The translations under genes and the position numbers were made by a program. DNA of 64,000 nt from Myotis daubentonii (lineage: Eukaryota > Chordata > Mammalia > Chiroptera > Vespertilionidae): the NCBI RefSeq assembly GCF_963259705.1, contig NC_081842.1, positions 178,563,849 to 178,627,848 on the forward strand, written 5' to 3'. The first letter of the stretch is position 1. Every line of letters starts with the position of its first letter. The notes under the pieces are model-generated. The model was not told the DNA's origin. It ran no database searches and saw only the letters and a list, made by a program, of their open reading frames with translations. This document shows, piece after piece, positions 1-11,894 of the stretch.

Positions 1-84
1 ATAGAGCTGTGTAATGAAAATGGTAAAAGTAGCCACAGTAGCATTTATTGTATTGTTAAAAGCAGTCCAGATATGGAGATGGAA

Positions 85-245
85 GACTGCATTCTAGCTT
101 TGGCTCTGCCACTTACTGGCTCTACCAGTAAGTGGGTGCCTTGAGTAACTCTTGGCCTCATTTTCCTTTTATGAAAAATGGGCATAAGATTACCTGCCTT
201 ATAGGGCTGTTATGAAAATGAAACAACATAATGGGTGTGAAAGTA
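85..245 (+). repeat. MIR SINE fragment
   Basis: The stretch follows the MIR layout: 'ctctgccacttactggct', then a 'cctcattttcc' run, 'aaaatgggcataa', and a 'tagggctgttatgaaaatgaaa' tail. It is heavily diverged and has no clear target duplication. Sense orientation is inferred from motif order. Confidence 0.7.
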
Positions 246-881
246 GTTTTTTATTTATAAAATATACAGAAACATTGTTTTTTATTATTATTGGTGATAT
301 TATTCCTTTATCCTCAGAGGAAATTTACATATAATTATAATGTACCATCCATATGAATTAGGGCAAGTGGCCTCCACCTCACAGAACTTGATTTCCCTAT
401 CTGAACGTATTGTTTTAGATGTACGATGGCTAGTTATGGTGTCAGTATGGTCAAGAGAGGCAATTGTATGGTTTGTCACAAGCTCTAATGAGGAATACCA
501 GTAGAGAGAAAAGTTCTGATGAGACCTTCAAAGTAGTGAAGGCCTTAAAAGCTCCATGATAAATAACAGGTAAAGGGCAAGAGATGTTTTGCCTGGAATA
601 GAAACAATTCCAAGGACAGTAGACCTGCCTTCCTTTCAGAATAGTTGTGTGAAAGTGAGCTTAGGCCTCCTTGGGTGGCCCCAAAGCCTAGAACCACAGC
701 CAGTATGTAAGTATGGAGAGAGATTTCTGCTCAATGGAAGAAGTTTCTGGCAGCCAGAGTCTTCCAAAGATGGAAGGGGCTGACCTTACTGAGGAGTTGC
801 CACTGGTGTTGGAAGCCTGTCTGTCTACTTGTCAGGGAAGCCTGTAACGGGTGTCCCTAGCAACAGATCAAAGGTTGGTTG
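246..881. other. No recognised feature
   Basis: AT-rich start, then ordinary unique-looking sequence. A 64-codon open frame at 589-783 has no domain, no low-divergence repeat match and no splice context, so it is treated as chance. Confidence 0.6.
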
Positions 882-889
882 GTCTAGGT

Positions 890-1298
890 CAACGGTCGGC
901 AAACCACGGCTCGTGAGCCACATGCGGCTCTTTGGCCCCTTGAGTGTGGCTCTTCTACAAAATACCACGTGCAGGCGTGCAGGTACAGTGCGATTGAAAC
1001 TTCGTGGCTCATGCGCAGAAGTTGGATTTTGGCCTGGGGGAGTCTATTTTGAAGAAGTGGCATTAGAAGAAGTGGGGGGTGTCAGTCGGTCGGGTGACAG
1101 GAGACGCGGCGCAGGCGGGCCACGGGATACGCAGCGCGGGGGAGGCGCCAAATATCAACAGTACTTAAACTATATAGGTAGGTTAATAACAATGTACCTA
1201 CCTATATAGTTTAAGTTTAAAAAATTTGGCTCTCAAAAGAAATTTCAATCATCGTACTGTTGATATTTGGCTCTGTTGACTGAGTTTGCCGACCACTG
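890..1298. mobile_element. Non-autonomous hAT transposon (MITE) with 8-bp TSD
   Basis: The element is 409 bp. Its ends are an inverted repeat: the left end starts CAACGGTCGGCAAAC and the right end finishes GTTTGCCGACCACTG. Direct 8-bp duplications GTCTAGGT lie immediately outside (882-889 and 1299-1306), the hallmark of hAT transposition. It encodes no transposase, so it would have been moved in trans by an autonomous partner. The inside holds a GC-rich block (about 1080-1150) and two perfect inverted repeats (1148-1164 with 1254-1270; 1163-1183 with 1196-1216). It resembles the short hATs (nhAT) described from Myotis; the subfamily name cannot be fixed by eye. Confidence 0.85.
1148..1270. 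repeat. Nested perfect inverted repeats inside the hAT
   Basis: The outer arms are 17 bp (1148-1164 and 1254-1270, ATATCAACAGTAC core). The inner arms are 21 bp (1163-1183 and 1196-1216, TTAAACTATATAGGTAGGT core) around a 12-bp loop. All pairs match exactly. The DNA could extrude a cruciform and a transcript would fold into a hairpin. The arms may be the ends of an element nested in the hAT, or part of the hAT's own subterminal structure. Confidence 0.85.
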
Positions 1299-1446
1299 GT
1301 CTAGGTCAAGCATGTAAAACTTACAGCCTGCAGGCCACATGCGGCCCCAACTAATATTTTTGCAGCCCAGACAATATAATGGTATGTAAGAAATGTTTTA
1401 ATAAAAATTTCGTAACTTAATTTTTACAATATCCTGTTATACATAA

Positions 1447-1933
1447 TCCTATATAATAAAGAGGGAATATGCTAATTGATCCTCATGCTGTCGCAAAGAT
1501 GGCAGCACCCACAGCCAATAAGGAGAGAATATGCTAATTTACTGCCCCACCCTCAAAGATGGCGGTGCCCACAGCCAATAAGGAGAGAATATGCTAATTG
1601 ACTGTCCCACCCTCAAAGATGGCAGTGCCCACAGTCACAAGATGGCAGCACCCAGTCCCCTCAGCCCCCCAGTTGCCCAGGGCAGACCCGAGGTGCAGGC
1701 AAAGCTCAGATGGCAGCTGCCCAGCCACCCAGGGCCACCCGAGGCTCAGGTAACCAAGGCCAGCCAAGGCTTGCACTACCAGAAGTGGCAGCAGCAGAGG
1801 TGTGATGGGGGTGCCACCTTCCCCCGATCGCAGGGTCTCCTCCCACCCCTGAGGGCTCCTGGACTGTGAGAGGGGGCAGGCTGGGCTGAGGGACCCCCCT
1901 CCAGTGCATGAATTTTCATCACCGGGCCTCTAG
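1447..1933 (+). mobile_element. HeliBat-type non-autonomous Helitron
   Basis: The 5' end is TCCTATATAATAAAGAGGG followed by 'aatatgctaatt', and the 3' end is CCGGGCCTCTAG. Just before the terminus is a decayed hairpin (GTGCATGAA / TTCATCAC, 1905-1922 region). The copy lies between host A (1446) and host T (1934) with no duplication, which is how Helitrons insert. There is no Rep/helicase frame; the 487 bp include three 60-bp tandem units near the 5' end. HeliBat elements are known to be confined, among mammals, to vespertilionid bats. Confidence 0.9.
1457..1636 (+). repeat. 60-bp tandem repeat, three units, inside the Helitron
   Basis: The units are 1457-1516, 1517-1576 and 1577-1636. Units 2 and 3 differ at only a few bases; unit 1 is more diverged in its middle. 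Each unit repeats the 5'-end motif 'aatatgctaatt' and ends in 'gatggcngtgcccacagcc'. A partial fourth copy ('caagatggcagcaccc') follows at about 1637-1653. Confidence 0.9.
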
Positions 1934-2589
1934 TTATTAATAATGAACTACAATGTTCACTAATAACTGGTTACTATAATTGTCTTGCATTCATTTCCCT
2001 TATGCACCTTATGTGCAGGCACACCATTTCTCTCCACTAATACTAGCAGCGAATATTTTAGCAGCCAATGGCCACATCATTAGTCTTGGACTGACTTGTT
2101 TGGTGTGCACAACAGGAAATACTTTGCTTTTGGAGAACAAGAAAAATAGGTTTATTTGTGTTGTGCTTATTAATTTGTGCAGTTATTCAGTATCTGGAAA
2201 GTTAATGTTCAAGAAAAATATTAATTTTTATTAAAATTTTCTATTATTTTATCTTAATGATTACTCATTTATTTCAGCTCATTGTATTCAGCACGTCTCT
2301 ATCGAAATAAACCTACCTTTCTATGAAAATTGAAGCATTTGTTTTTTTGCAACCCGCATAAACTTAAATCTTGTTTATTTGGCCCGTGTTAGCCTTTGAG
2401 TTTGACTAGGCGGTTTCCAGGTGCTTTCTGGACCTGCCCTTACAACTCTAAAAAATCCATGAAGCAACTTCCTCACCGTGGGAAGAGTCTCCTCAGCATT
2501 CCATTAGCTTGGGCATGCAAGGTAGGACAACTGGGAAGATGTCAATCAATCAATCAGAACTACTAAAAGTGGCATTGTGTGCTGAAAAG

Positions 2590-2830
2590 TGGTCCTAACA
2601 TCCCTTTTATTTGTCTAGCCCTGTATAGTATATGAAACATCTTCACATACTGCCTCACCCATAGCTCTGAGATGCAAATATTTTTATTAGCCCCAATTCA
2701 CAGAGATGAAGCAAAAGCTCTGAGGAGTTCCTAGTTTTGTAAAGAACTCACACCCCATAAATTGGGGCCCAAATCCAATCCACTCATTCCCAACCCCAAG
2801 ATCTTCTAACTGCCCAGCCTCCTCCCACCC
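2590..2830 (-). repeat. MIR-like fragment, antisense
   Basis: The motif order is that of reverse MIR: small-number decrease in 'atcttcacatactgcctcaccc', 'ttattagccccaattcacagagatgaag', and 'gcccaaatccaatccactc'. It is strongly diverged. Confidence 0.5.
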
Positions 2831-2942
2831 TCTCTAAGATTCAGCATCTTTATCCTAGGCAACCAACCATCCTACCCCAGCACTTATTAAGGTCAGATGT
2901 GGCAAGGCACTTAAAAATGCTTTGAATGATAGCCGGGATGAT

Positions 2943-3108
2943 TTCCTTCCTCCCTCCCTTCCTTCCTTCCTTCCTTCCTTCCTTCCTTCCTTCCTTCCTT
3001 CCTTCCTTCTTTCCTTCCTTCCTCCCTTCCTTTCCATCTGTCCTTCCTCCCCCTCTCTCTCTCTTGCTTTCTTCTTTCCTTTCTTCCTTAAATGTTATTG
3101 AGCAAGTT
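2943..3108. repeat. (TTCC)n / pyrimidine tract
   Basis: About 165 bp are almost purely C and T: interrupted TTCC repeats (2943-3040), then CTCTCT and TTTCTTCC variants. The proline/serine/phenylalanine-rich and glycine/arginine/lysine-rich open frames over it are products of the repeat, not genes. Confidence 0.95.
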
Positions 3109-3640
3109 TAATGTTCCAGACACAATGACAATCAGCTGTGATGCCAAGATGCATAACAGTATTCACCTTCAAGGAGCTGCCAGTCTGGCTGGGAGATACA
3201 GAATGCTCATGAATAAGTCAAAAAGTATGTCAGTAATGCAAAAATAAAAATATGTAGGAATAAATAACTCAGGTAATGGAGAGTTATAGTAAGAGAAGAT
3301 TATCAGGAGGTGGTGACATCTGTACGTTTAGAACTTGCACTTCACCAGGCAGGTGATGCTGGGGAGATGTGGGTGGGGAGAAGAAGGTATTCCGGGGGAG
3401 GAGGGGGAGGAACATTTACTAAGGCATGGATATTTGGAACAGTATGGTGTATTTAGGGATTGGAAATAATGCAATAGAGGTGTGGAGTAAGGACCAGAAG
3501 TGGCAAGAGATAGGAATAGAGAGGTCAGAAGAGTCAATGGAAGATTCAACGACAGCTTACAGAGGTTTGATTTTTATCCTGAATGCAATGGGGAGTTTCC
3601 AAAGTGGTTTAGTCCAAAGAAAGACATTGCCAGGGTTTTA
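3094..3640. repeat. Ancient LINE-like repeat (L2/CR1-related)
   Basis: It begins 'atgttattgagcaagtttaatgttccagac', passes 'caaggagctgccagtctggctggga' and continues to 'tttgatttttatcctgaatgcaatggggag'. This order is typical of a common old mammalian repeat whose start matches reverse-complement L2 tails. I cannot name the family with certainty. A matching tail piece is at 4200-4560. Confidence 0.5.
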
Positions 3641-3694
3641 GAAATAACACTTAGGTATCAGAGTGTAGAATAGATAAGAGAGGAGAGACTGGTT

Positions 3695-4180
3695 ATTCTC
3701 TGTCCTCCTCTTCCATGTTCCCAAATCCATTCTCAGCCTCTTTTTGCCCCAGGAGACTGAACCCTGCTGACTGCATCTTCTGGGCTCCCTTGAACCTGAG
3801 TTCTGGTTTCAAACAATGGGAAACACCAGTAAGGAGAAGGAAGGTGAGTGGAGAGAGCATTGTGTGATTTCTTCCCTCTCATCCCTGCCTACCTTCCCCA
3901 CCCCACCCCTAACTTCTACATTCTTCTCTGGTATTTCCAGATGGGGCAGCCCTTCCTCCATAGTTCTAGTTGTCACTGGGTTTCAATATCTTTATTTTTT
4001 CACCCTGTCCCTTCAGTCCTAGATATGATAAGAGTTTCTAGCCATTCATTGCTAGTCTCTGGTGCCTCTTGTTCATCTCTTGTTCATTCCATTACCCATG
4101 CCCATAAAACCCTATGGAGTCCTTTCATTAATGGCTCTTCATTTGAGCCATGTGAGGTGAATTCTGCTTCTGAATTCTGA
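3695..4180. repeat. Ancient interspersed repeat, family unnamed
   Basis: Motifs such as 'caatgggaaacaccagtaaggaga' and 'cccttcagtcctagatatg' recall a familiar old mammalian repeat. It interrupts the older repeat on either side. The short open frames over it (3816-4022, 3848-4180) overlap in different frames and have no protein features. Confidence 0.4.
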
Positions 4181-4199
4181 TATAGGGGTCAAGATTAAA

Positions 4200-4560
4200 T
4201 AAGGGCCTGGAGAGAAACAGGGCCATTACAGAAATCTGAGAGAGGGGTGCAGAGGTAATAGGGGTGAAGAAGAGGCAGCAATTTTTCCAGGGGGCAAGCC
4301 ACAGGTCTTGATTTCAGCTTGTACAGGAGGGGGAAGGTCCTAGGGAACTGAGTGGGTTGTGGGACACTCCCCAAAATGGAGGAGAAGAAACAGGTTCCTG
4401 GGGACTAATGAGGTTAGTTTTGATCAGCTGAGTTTGAGGTGCCTGTGGGAGGTCAGAAGAAGATGTTCAGGAGACCTACTGGATCAAAGACTCTGACCTG
4501 GAGATTTAGCCAAGGCACCAGCAGCACTGAGCTAGTAGTTAAGGTTCATGGACAACAGAA
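4200..4560. repeat. Continuation of the ancient repeat at 3094-3640
   Basis: It carries 'gctgagtttgaggtgcctgtggga', 'gatgttcaggagacctactgg' and 'gactctgacctggag', the usual distal part of the same old repeat type. Divergence is high. Confidence 0.4.
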
Positions 4561-5095
4561 AAAGGTATTAAATTTGCCATAAGCTCATCCCCATTGATTC
4601 TGTCTTAATTATAATGATCCAAGTTCTCACAGAAGACTCTGCCTGCCTTGTACCTTGGTTGATTGCCCCCCTCTTTAAGATCTAGGGGTTTGTTTTTCAA
4701 GTCCATAATCTTCCCTGGTGTTCCATTTAGTCATTCCTATTTTTCACTACCAGATTGTTTGCTGGGGAAAAGAACAAAAACAGCAACAGATGTCTTTGTT
4801 TTGGGGTTTCACAAAACTCTCTGGTTAAGATAACACTTTTAATTAAAGAAATTATATCATCCATATACCATATGCCCACAAGCCCGCATTTGCAAAAATC
4901 ACCTGCTCTCAGAAATAGTTTGAGGAGCCCTCTCAAACCATCTCCACTCAACAGCTCAGTTGGGCATCTAAATAGGTTCCTTCTCTTCCTTCTTCTAGAT
5001 TCTAAAAGCTTCCGTTCAGAAAGCTAAAGTGCAGAGGCATCCTCTGTGATTGGTCCTCAGGGCTCTGCAAACATTCACCATCAATTCATCATTCT
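4561..5095. other. No recognised feature
   Basis: Mixed sequence with two overlapping opposite-strand open frames (4727-4951, 4755-5027) that carry no recognisable motif. I see no repeat consensus or splice-flanked exon. Confidence 0.55.
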
Positions 5096-5099
5096 TCAT

Positions 5100-5100
<1 letters not shown>

Positions 5101-5139
<39 letters not shown>
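5101..5139. repeat. (CA)n microsatellite
   Basis: An uninterrupted run of about 18 CA dinucleotides after 'tgta'. A long pure tract like this is likely to vary in length between individuals. Confidence 0.95.
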
Positions 5140-5159
5140 CTACATGTGTAGCCTGTGCT

Positions 5160-5245
5160 AGTCATGACTGTGCTATTCATTATATATCTGGGCCTGGGAC
5201 ATTTTAAGCACTGAGCAAATAATTGTGGAATAAATTATTTAGTTC
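5160..5245 (+). repeat. L2 3'-end fragment
   Basis: It ends like an L2 tail: 'gggcctgggacattttaagcactgagcaaataattgtgga'. Short and diverged. Confidence 0.4.
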
Positions 5246-5299
5246 TTTTCTTCCTTCCTCACCCTCTCTATCTTTGATTCTACTATGGCCTCACATTTT

Positions 5300-5440
5300 C
5301 TGAAAGACTTCTGTGCCACATATTTGCTAAGCATTGAGTACAAAGATAATTAAACAGATTCACTATCCTCAGGACACCCACAGTCTAGAGGAGAAAAGCC
5401 CTAGTAAAAGACTTCTAATCCCAAGAAGAATATCAGTTCT
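5300..5440 (-). repeat. L2-like fragment, antisense
   Basis: It contains 'cacatatttgctaagcattgag', 'actatcctcaggacacccacagtctagagg', the reverse form of the L2 3' region. It ends where the old L1 tail starts. Confidence 0.45.
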
Positions 5441-5445
5441 TAAGA

Positions 5446-7668
<2,223 letters not shown>

Positions 7669-7684
7669 AAAATACTAATTCACT

Positions 7685-7830
7685 ACTGAGTAGCTCTTCA
7701 TTCCTAGGTGGACATCTGAATAACAATCCCTACAACATAATGTGATTGTAAGGATTAAACAAGATGAAATTCACAAAGTACCCAGGATATAACAGGTGCA
7801 CAGGTACTTTATAAATGGTAGGTTTATTTT
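7685..7830 (+). repeat. MIR 3' fragment
   Basis: It carries 'gtgattgtaaggattaaacaagatgaa' and 'acaggtgcacaggtactttataaatgg', the 3' half of a sense MIR. Confidence 0.5.
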
Positions 7831-8094
7831 ACACATCATATGTATATATGACTAGTGATCAGAGCAATGTTGAAAATCCACATCGACAGACAGCCTCAAT
7901 CAAGTACTCTTCTCTTGCAAACTACTTGCTTCAAACATACAATTACTCACTAGTTACTAGTAAGTGAAGGTGCAGTGCTTGAAGTTTCCTGTTTCAGGTG
8001 TTCCTGTCTTTTACTCGGCCAACTCAAAATCTCCATGTTGAAGACTGTGCAAGGTGGAAGGGAGTATGACGAGAGGAAGGGAGAAAGAAGACTG

Positions 8095-8230
8095 TGGAAG
8101 CTACCATGTGCCAGTTCCTTTTCTACCCCCTCTCTTGTTTCATCTTCACCAGAATCCACATAACCGAGGCAGAATCCCTACTTTCACTGACGGACTTGGG
8201 GAGGTTTAGAAAAGTTAAATACCCTGCCCT
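8095..8230 (-). repeat. MIR-like fragment, antisense
   Basis: Reverse-MIR order: 'taccatgtgccagttcc', 'catcttcaccagaatccac', 'gaggcagaatccctactttcactgacgg', 'gtttagaaaagttaaa'. Diverged. Confidence 0.45.
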
Positions 8231-9029
8231 CCCCGTGCCTCGCAGTGTCTCCGTCTCCACCACCGCAGCCAGACAGCCCATCTTCCACTTCACTGGGTAC
8301 TCGTGTTTTCCTCTTTAGGCTCAAACTCCTTCCCCTGGCAGCAGCCAGCCATTCCAAGACACGTGATAGTTACTCACTTCAGAGTGAGCCACAGGTCTTT
8401 CCTGGCTGTCTTTACCAACTGTTCTCTTCTAATTGTTTCTGGGGGAGGGGAAACCCCCACATTAATGGAATTCCAAAAAAGAATGTTATGGTAACAAAGC
8501 AGGGAGAAAGCTCAGACAATAGGAGGAAATGTTGAAAGATTCCCTTTCATCTCGCAACGGCAGTTTGGGGGCTGGACATGTCCACTCCTGGGAACAGAAT
8601 CCGAGGGCAGAGGTTCCCTCCCCAGCCCCAGGAGGAGCCCACATTTTGTGAGTGCAGAGTTACTCTTCCTTCCGTTTTTTAAAAATATTTTTCTAACCAG
8701 GTCTCCGGAATTGAATATAAACACGGCAAGGGTTGTTTCATCTTTTCCAAAACAGCATTTCGGGCTCCAGCCTTTATCTAATGCCCCTGTGGAGAATCTG
8801 AGTCTCTGGGTAAATGGACCCATGCTCTGAATCTGGAAAGAAGGAGGTGAGACATAACACAATGCATAAGCTCTGTTCTGGTCCCGTTTTATCTGGAAGA
8901 AGCTCCCAGAGAGCAAGCCTGAGGAAAACAGGAGAGGCTCCTCGCTGGTCCAGGAGCCTCAGCTGTGCTAAGAGAATGGGGTGTGAGGAAGGTGGATTTG
9001 GACTGAAATGCCCACTTTAGCATCCTGGC
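8231..9029. other. No recognised feature
   Basis: Largely unique-looking sequence. A 134-codon minus-strand open frame (8512-8916) and shorter plus-strand frames overlap it, but none shows a domain or a codon pattern that would separate it from chance. AT-rich 'ttgaatataaacacgg' at about 8711 is not supported as a promoter by anything nearby. Confidence 0.5.
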
Positions 9030-9145
9030 TTCTGCCTCTATTAGCAAGCAACTCAGCCCATCTGGTTCTCAGTTGCTTTAGCAATGCAATGGGGACGATG
9101 AGAGCCACCGCTCAGAGCTATTGTGAGCATTCAAATAATACCTCC
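9030..9145 (+). repeat. MIR-like fragment
   Basis: It contains 'tggttctcagttgctttagcaatgcaatggggacgatgagagcc' followed by 'ctattgtgagcattcaaataatacc', the middle of a sense MIR. Confidence 0.45.
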
Positions 9146-9542
9146 TCCCCCCGCCCCCCCAGGGTTTGGCCTGGTCTCTCTCTAGTGGTACTGGAGCTGG
9201 GTGATAGGTGTGGTGATCCCACCTCCACCCCAGCAGGAAACAGAAGCCTTCACTGTGAGCACCTTGAAGCAGCTGATAACCCGAAGTCAAACCTTTGGGA
9301 TCCTCAGCTTACTTATAAGCTGAGTGATAACTTTACAGACGACAAAAGTTTCCCCAATGGGTGCACCATTCTCTTTTCCATTTTCATTTTTTTTTTCTCT
9401 AAGAAAAGAGAATTGCCACAAGCAGCGCAACACAGATGTCTGGGAAGCTGGGGGCTGAGAGGAATGAGGAGGAGGACAACCAGTGGGAGGCAGTTGCTGG
9501 GAGACCAGTCTGGCTGAAGCAGCTGGGTAAGCCAGTAGAAGC

Positions 9543-9790
9543 CCCCTAAAACCTGGCTCAGGCATCCCCTCCTCCAGGAAGGCCACCCTGACCACCTTCC
9601 CTCAGTCTGAGTTGGCTGTCCTCAGGAGTATAATACTAACACCCTGTGTTCAGAGCACAGTATGTTGTCATTTGGTCTCTCTGTGAGCTAGTAATGGGAT
9701 CTTACTAATCTTGTGAACCCAATGGCCAGCATGGTGCTTAGCATCCAGTACTTCTGCCGCAAGCGTTAAATGCTGTGGAATGAATAGGTG
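9543..9790 (+). repeat. L2 LINE 3' fragment
   Basis: 'cccctcctccaggaaggccaccctgacc' is the familiar L2 segment, followed by a decayed remainder to 'atggtgcttagcatcc...tgtggaatgaatag'. Sense orientation. Confidence 0.65.
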
Positions 9791-10749
9791 CCTAACTGAT
9801 GGAGTAAGCCTGAGTTCACCTCCCCCAATGGCGGTGCCAAGGGGGTGCTATCCCTCACTGGGACACAGCCAGAAGCAATGTTCACAACTGGGGTGGAGGT
9901 CACCACAAGGGGCTGCAGAAACCATCATGGTCACGGCAGGAAGGACCCTTGGATGAGGAGGAAAAGCAGGACCCAGAACCTTCCCTCCCTCTGCCCTCAC
10001 CAGAAAAAAGGAGATTTGGCAGCCTGCTTTCAACCCATAAGGCTTGTGTGCAAACCTGAGCTCCACGCCAGGAAGAACCTGAGGTGTCAAGCAAGGAAAC
10101 TGAGGTAGGTATGCAGAAATTTAAAGAAGGCAGCTTGATATGAGGAAGGAAAGTTATAACAGATTATTAGGATGCCAGGACAGAGTAGAGTTGTTGGCTA
10201 TAAAATTGGCCCTTGACCCAAAGGACTGATGCTACTCAGTCAACTAAGAGAACACAGGATGGCAGGGGCAGACGTGGGGAATGCCTTCCCAGCAAAAATA
10301 CCCAGGCTCTGTCCAAAGGCTATCAGCACAGACCTCCGGGGAGCTATGTTTTTATTAACTTCCTCTATGGGACTGTGTAATTACAGGCAATCAGAAGAAG
10401 AAAACTATTTCATTCTGAAATTATATCTCTCCTCCCACTGCCAAAAAGGCGAGATGACCCTGTAACTTAAATAGAAAAGTCTCCATGCTAGGACTTGTGT
10501 CGAAATCAAAGATCCAAAGATGAGTAAGATGGGGTCCTTGTTTGTCTGGGTTCCTTTAGTATGTGAGCGAGGTGGAAGCAGGGAGGAGAGGAGACAATGA
10601 ATAGCCTGCTCAGGAGAGAATATATGGTAAGCTGGCCAAAGGCTTCCCTTGAGGAGCCTTATTCAAAGGAAGAGAAAAAGGGGTGAAGTCCAGATTATTT
10701 CCATGACATGCGTCATGACAGTCGAGAAGCACAGATAGAGGGCTGACAG
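9791..10749. other. No recognised feature
   Basis: Unique-looking sequence with several short overlapping frames (9845-10108, 9848-10090, 10229-10465). The same bases are open on both strands without motifs, which argues for chance. Confidence 0.55.
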
Positions 10750-10757
10750 GTATAGAT

Positions 10758-10969
10758 CAAGGTTTCTCAACACTTGACCCTATTGACATTTGGAGCTGGA
10801 TGATTCTTTGCTGTGGGGGCAGTAGTCCTATGCATTGTAGGACATTAAGCAGCATCTCTGGCCTCTACCCTCTAGATGCCAGTGACAACCAAAAACACCT
10901 CTAGACATTGCCAAATGTCCCCTGAGGGTGAAATTACTGAACCCACCCCATCCTGGTTGAAAACTACTG
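10758..10969 (+). mobile_element. MER5A hAT-Charlie MITE with 8-bp TSD
   Basis: The run 'ttgacatttggagctggatgattctttgctgtgggg', 'gcattgtaggacattaagcagcatctctggcctctacc' and 'agacattgccaaatgtcccctg' is MER5A. The ends (CAAGGTTTCTCAAC ... GTTGAAAACTACTG) are inverted. Flanks are GTATAGAT (10750-10757) and ATATAGAT (10970-10977), an 8-bp duplication with one mismatch, consistent with great age. It carries no coding capacity. Confidence 0.9.
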
Positions 10970-11077
10970 ATATAGATGAAGTGTGAAGTTTACAGCAAAA
11001 GTGCGGGACTAGGTGTAGCTTCCCAGTAGAGATCTTGGAACAGAGGAGGTGGCTCCAGACAACACAAGGCTCTAGTG

Positions 11078-11302
11078 CAGTGGTTCTCAACCTGTGGGTC
11101 GCAGCCCCTTTGGGGGTCGAACGACCCTTTCACAGGGGTCGCCTAAATACATCCTGCATATCAGATATTTACATTATGATTCATAATAGTAGCAAAATTA
11201 CAGTTATGAAGTAGCAACGAAAATAATTTTATGGTTGGGGGTCACCACAACATGAGGAACTGTATTAAAGGGTCACGGCATTAGGAAGGTTGGGAACCAT
11301 TG
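11078..11302 (+). mobile_element. SPIN-type hAT non-autonomous transposon
   Basis: The 225-bp element starts CAGTGGTTCTCAACCTGTGG and ends GGTTGGGAACCATTG. It contains 'gggtcgaacgaccctttcacaggggtcgcctaa', 'acatcctgcatatcagatatttacat' and 'ttatggttgggggtcaccacaacatgaggaactg'. Exact 8-bp duplications CTCTAGTG flank it (11070-11077 and 11303-11310). This matches the SPIN family, known for horizontal transfer into several tetrapod lineages including vespertilionid bats. It is an internally deleted copy with no transposase. Confidence 0.93.
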
Positions 11303-11744
11303 CTCTAGTGACATCATGAAAACAATTATTATTAGACTATGTCTTTTCTATACCTCAAAGACACCTGTAAAGATGAGCCACGTACAGAGAGAGAGAGAAA
11401 GAGCTGAAACCACATAGTATGTGAAAAAAACTCACACTTTACTCTGAATCTAACCCAACTATAATATAAAAATTGAGCACCAGATTTAATTCTGACTTCC
11501 TTGGAAGTCAAGTTAAATGGGAAATATGAGGAATTCTATAGCTCTTGTTTTCTGATGAAAGGAAGCATACCTTTTTTAATATCTGAGGAATCCCCTTTCC
11601 TCCTGGACTCTTTGTGGCATTCATCAACAGGTCTTTGTAGAAGGATTATCTAAAAACACAAGGACCAGACAAATAGCAGTGTAGTAGTCAGGAGGGCAGA
11701 GAGGAATCTTTTAGAAAAGAGCAAAAAGTCACATTTTCTCTTTT

Positions 11745-11890
11745 ATGCAACAAATATCTATTGAGCACTGTCTACATGCCAGACATTATACTAGATATAG
11801 GTGGTATGTAGTTCTATAGATATTGGAGGTATATTTTGAGTAAGAGAGAAAGAATCCAGTTTTCCTAGAGCTTACATTCTTGTTGGTTCT
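11745..11890 (-). repeat. L2-like repeat, antisense
   Basis: 'caacaaatatctattgagcactgtctacatgccagacattatactag' and 'tagagcttacattcttgttgg' match the common reverse L2-type tail. Confidence 0.6.
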
Positions 11891-11894
11891 GAAT

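Larger units (their letters stand above)
1303..2408. mobile_element. Second hAT-type transposon, split by a Helitron
   Basis: The left end (from about 1303, TAGGTCAAGCATGTAAAAC, then 'ctgcaggccacatgcggcccc') and the right end ('tttggcccgtgttagcc', 'tttgagtttgacta') show the imperfect terminal symmetry and GGCCC-rich subterminal motifs of mammalian hAT elements. Without the Helitron at 1447-1933 it is about 620 bp. No transposase frame is visible and no clean 8-bp duplication could be set, so the exact ends are approximate. The 890-1298 hAT landed at or beside its left end. Confidence 0.65.

Noticed and set aside
1457..1636. CRISPR-like repeat array
   Set aside because: The 60-bp units are contiguous with no spacers and lie in a mammalian Helitron.
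8711..8726. TATA-like 'gaatataaacac' as a promoter
   Set aside because: No nearby GC box, initiator, conserved exon or transcript evidence; isolated AT motifs are common.
9008..9517. A 169-codon plus-strand open frame
   Set aside because: It begins in a MIR-like fragment, includes a T9 run translated as Phe, and shows no domain.
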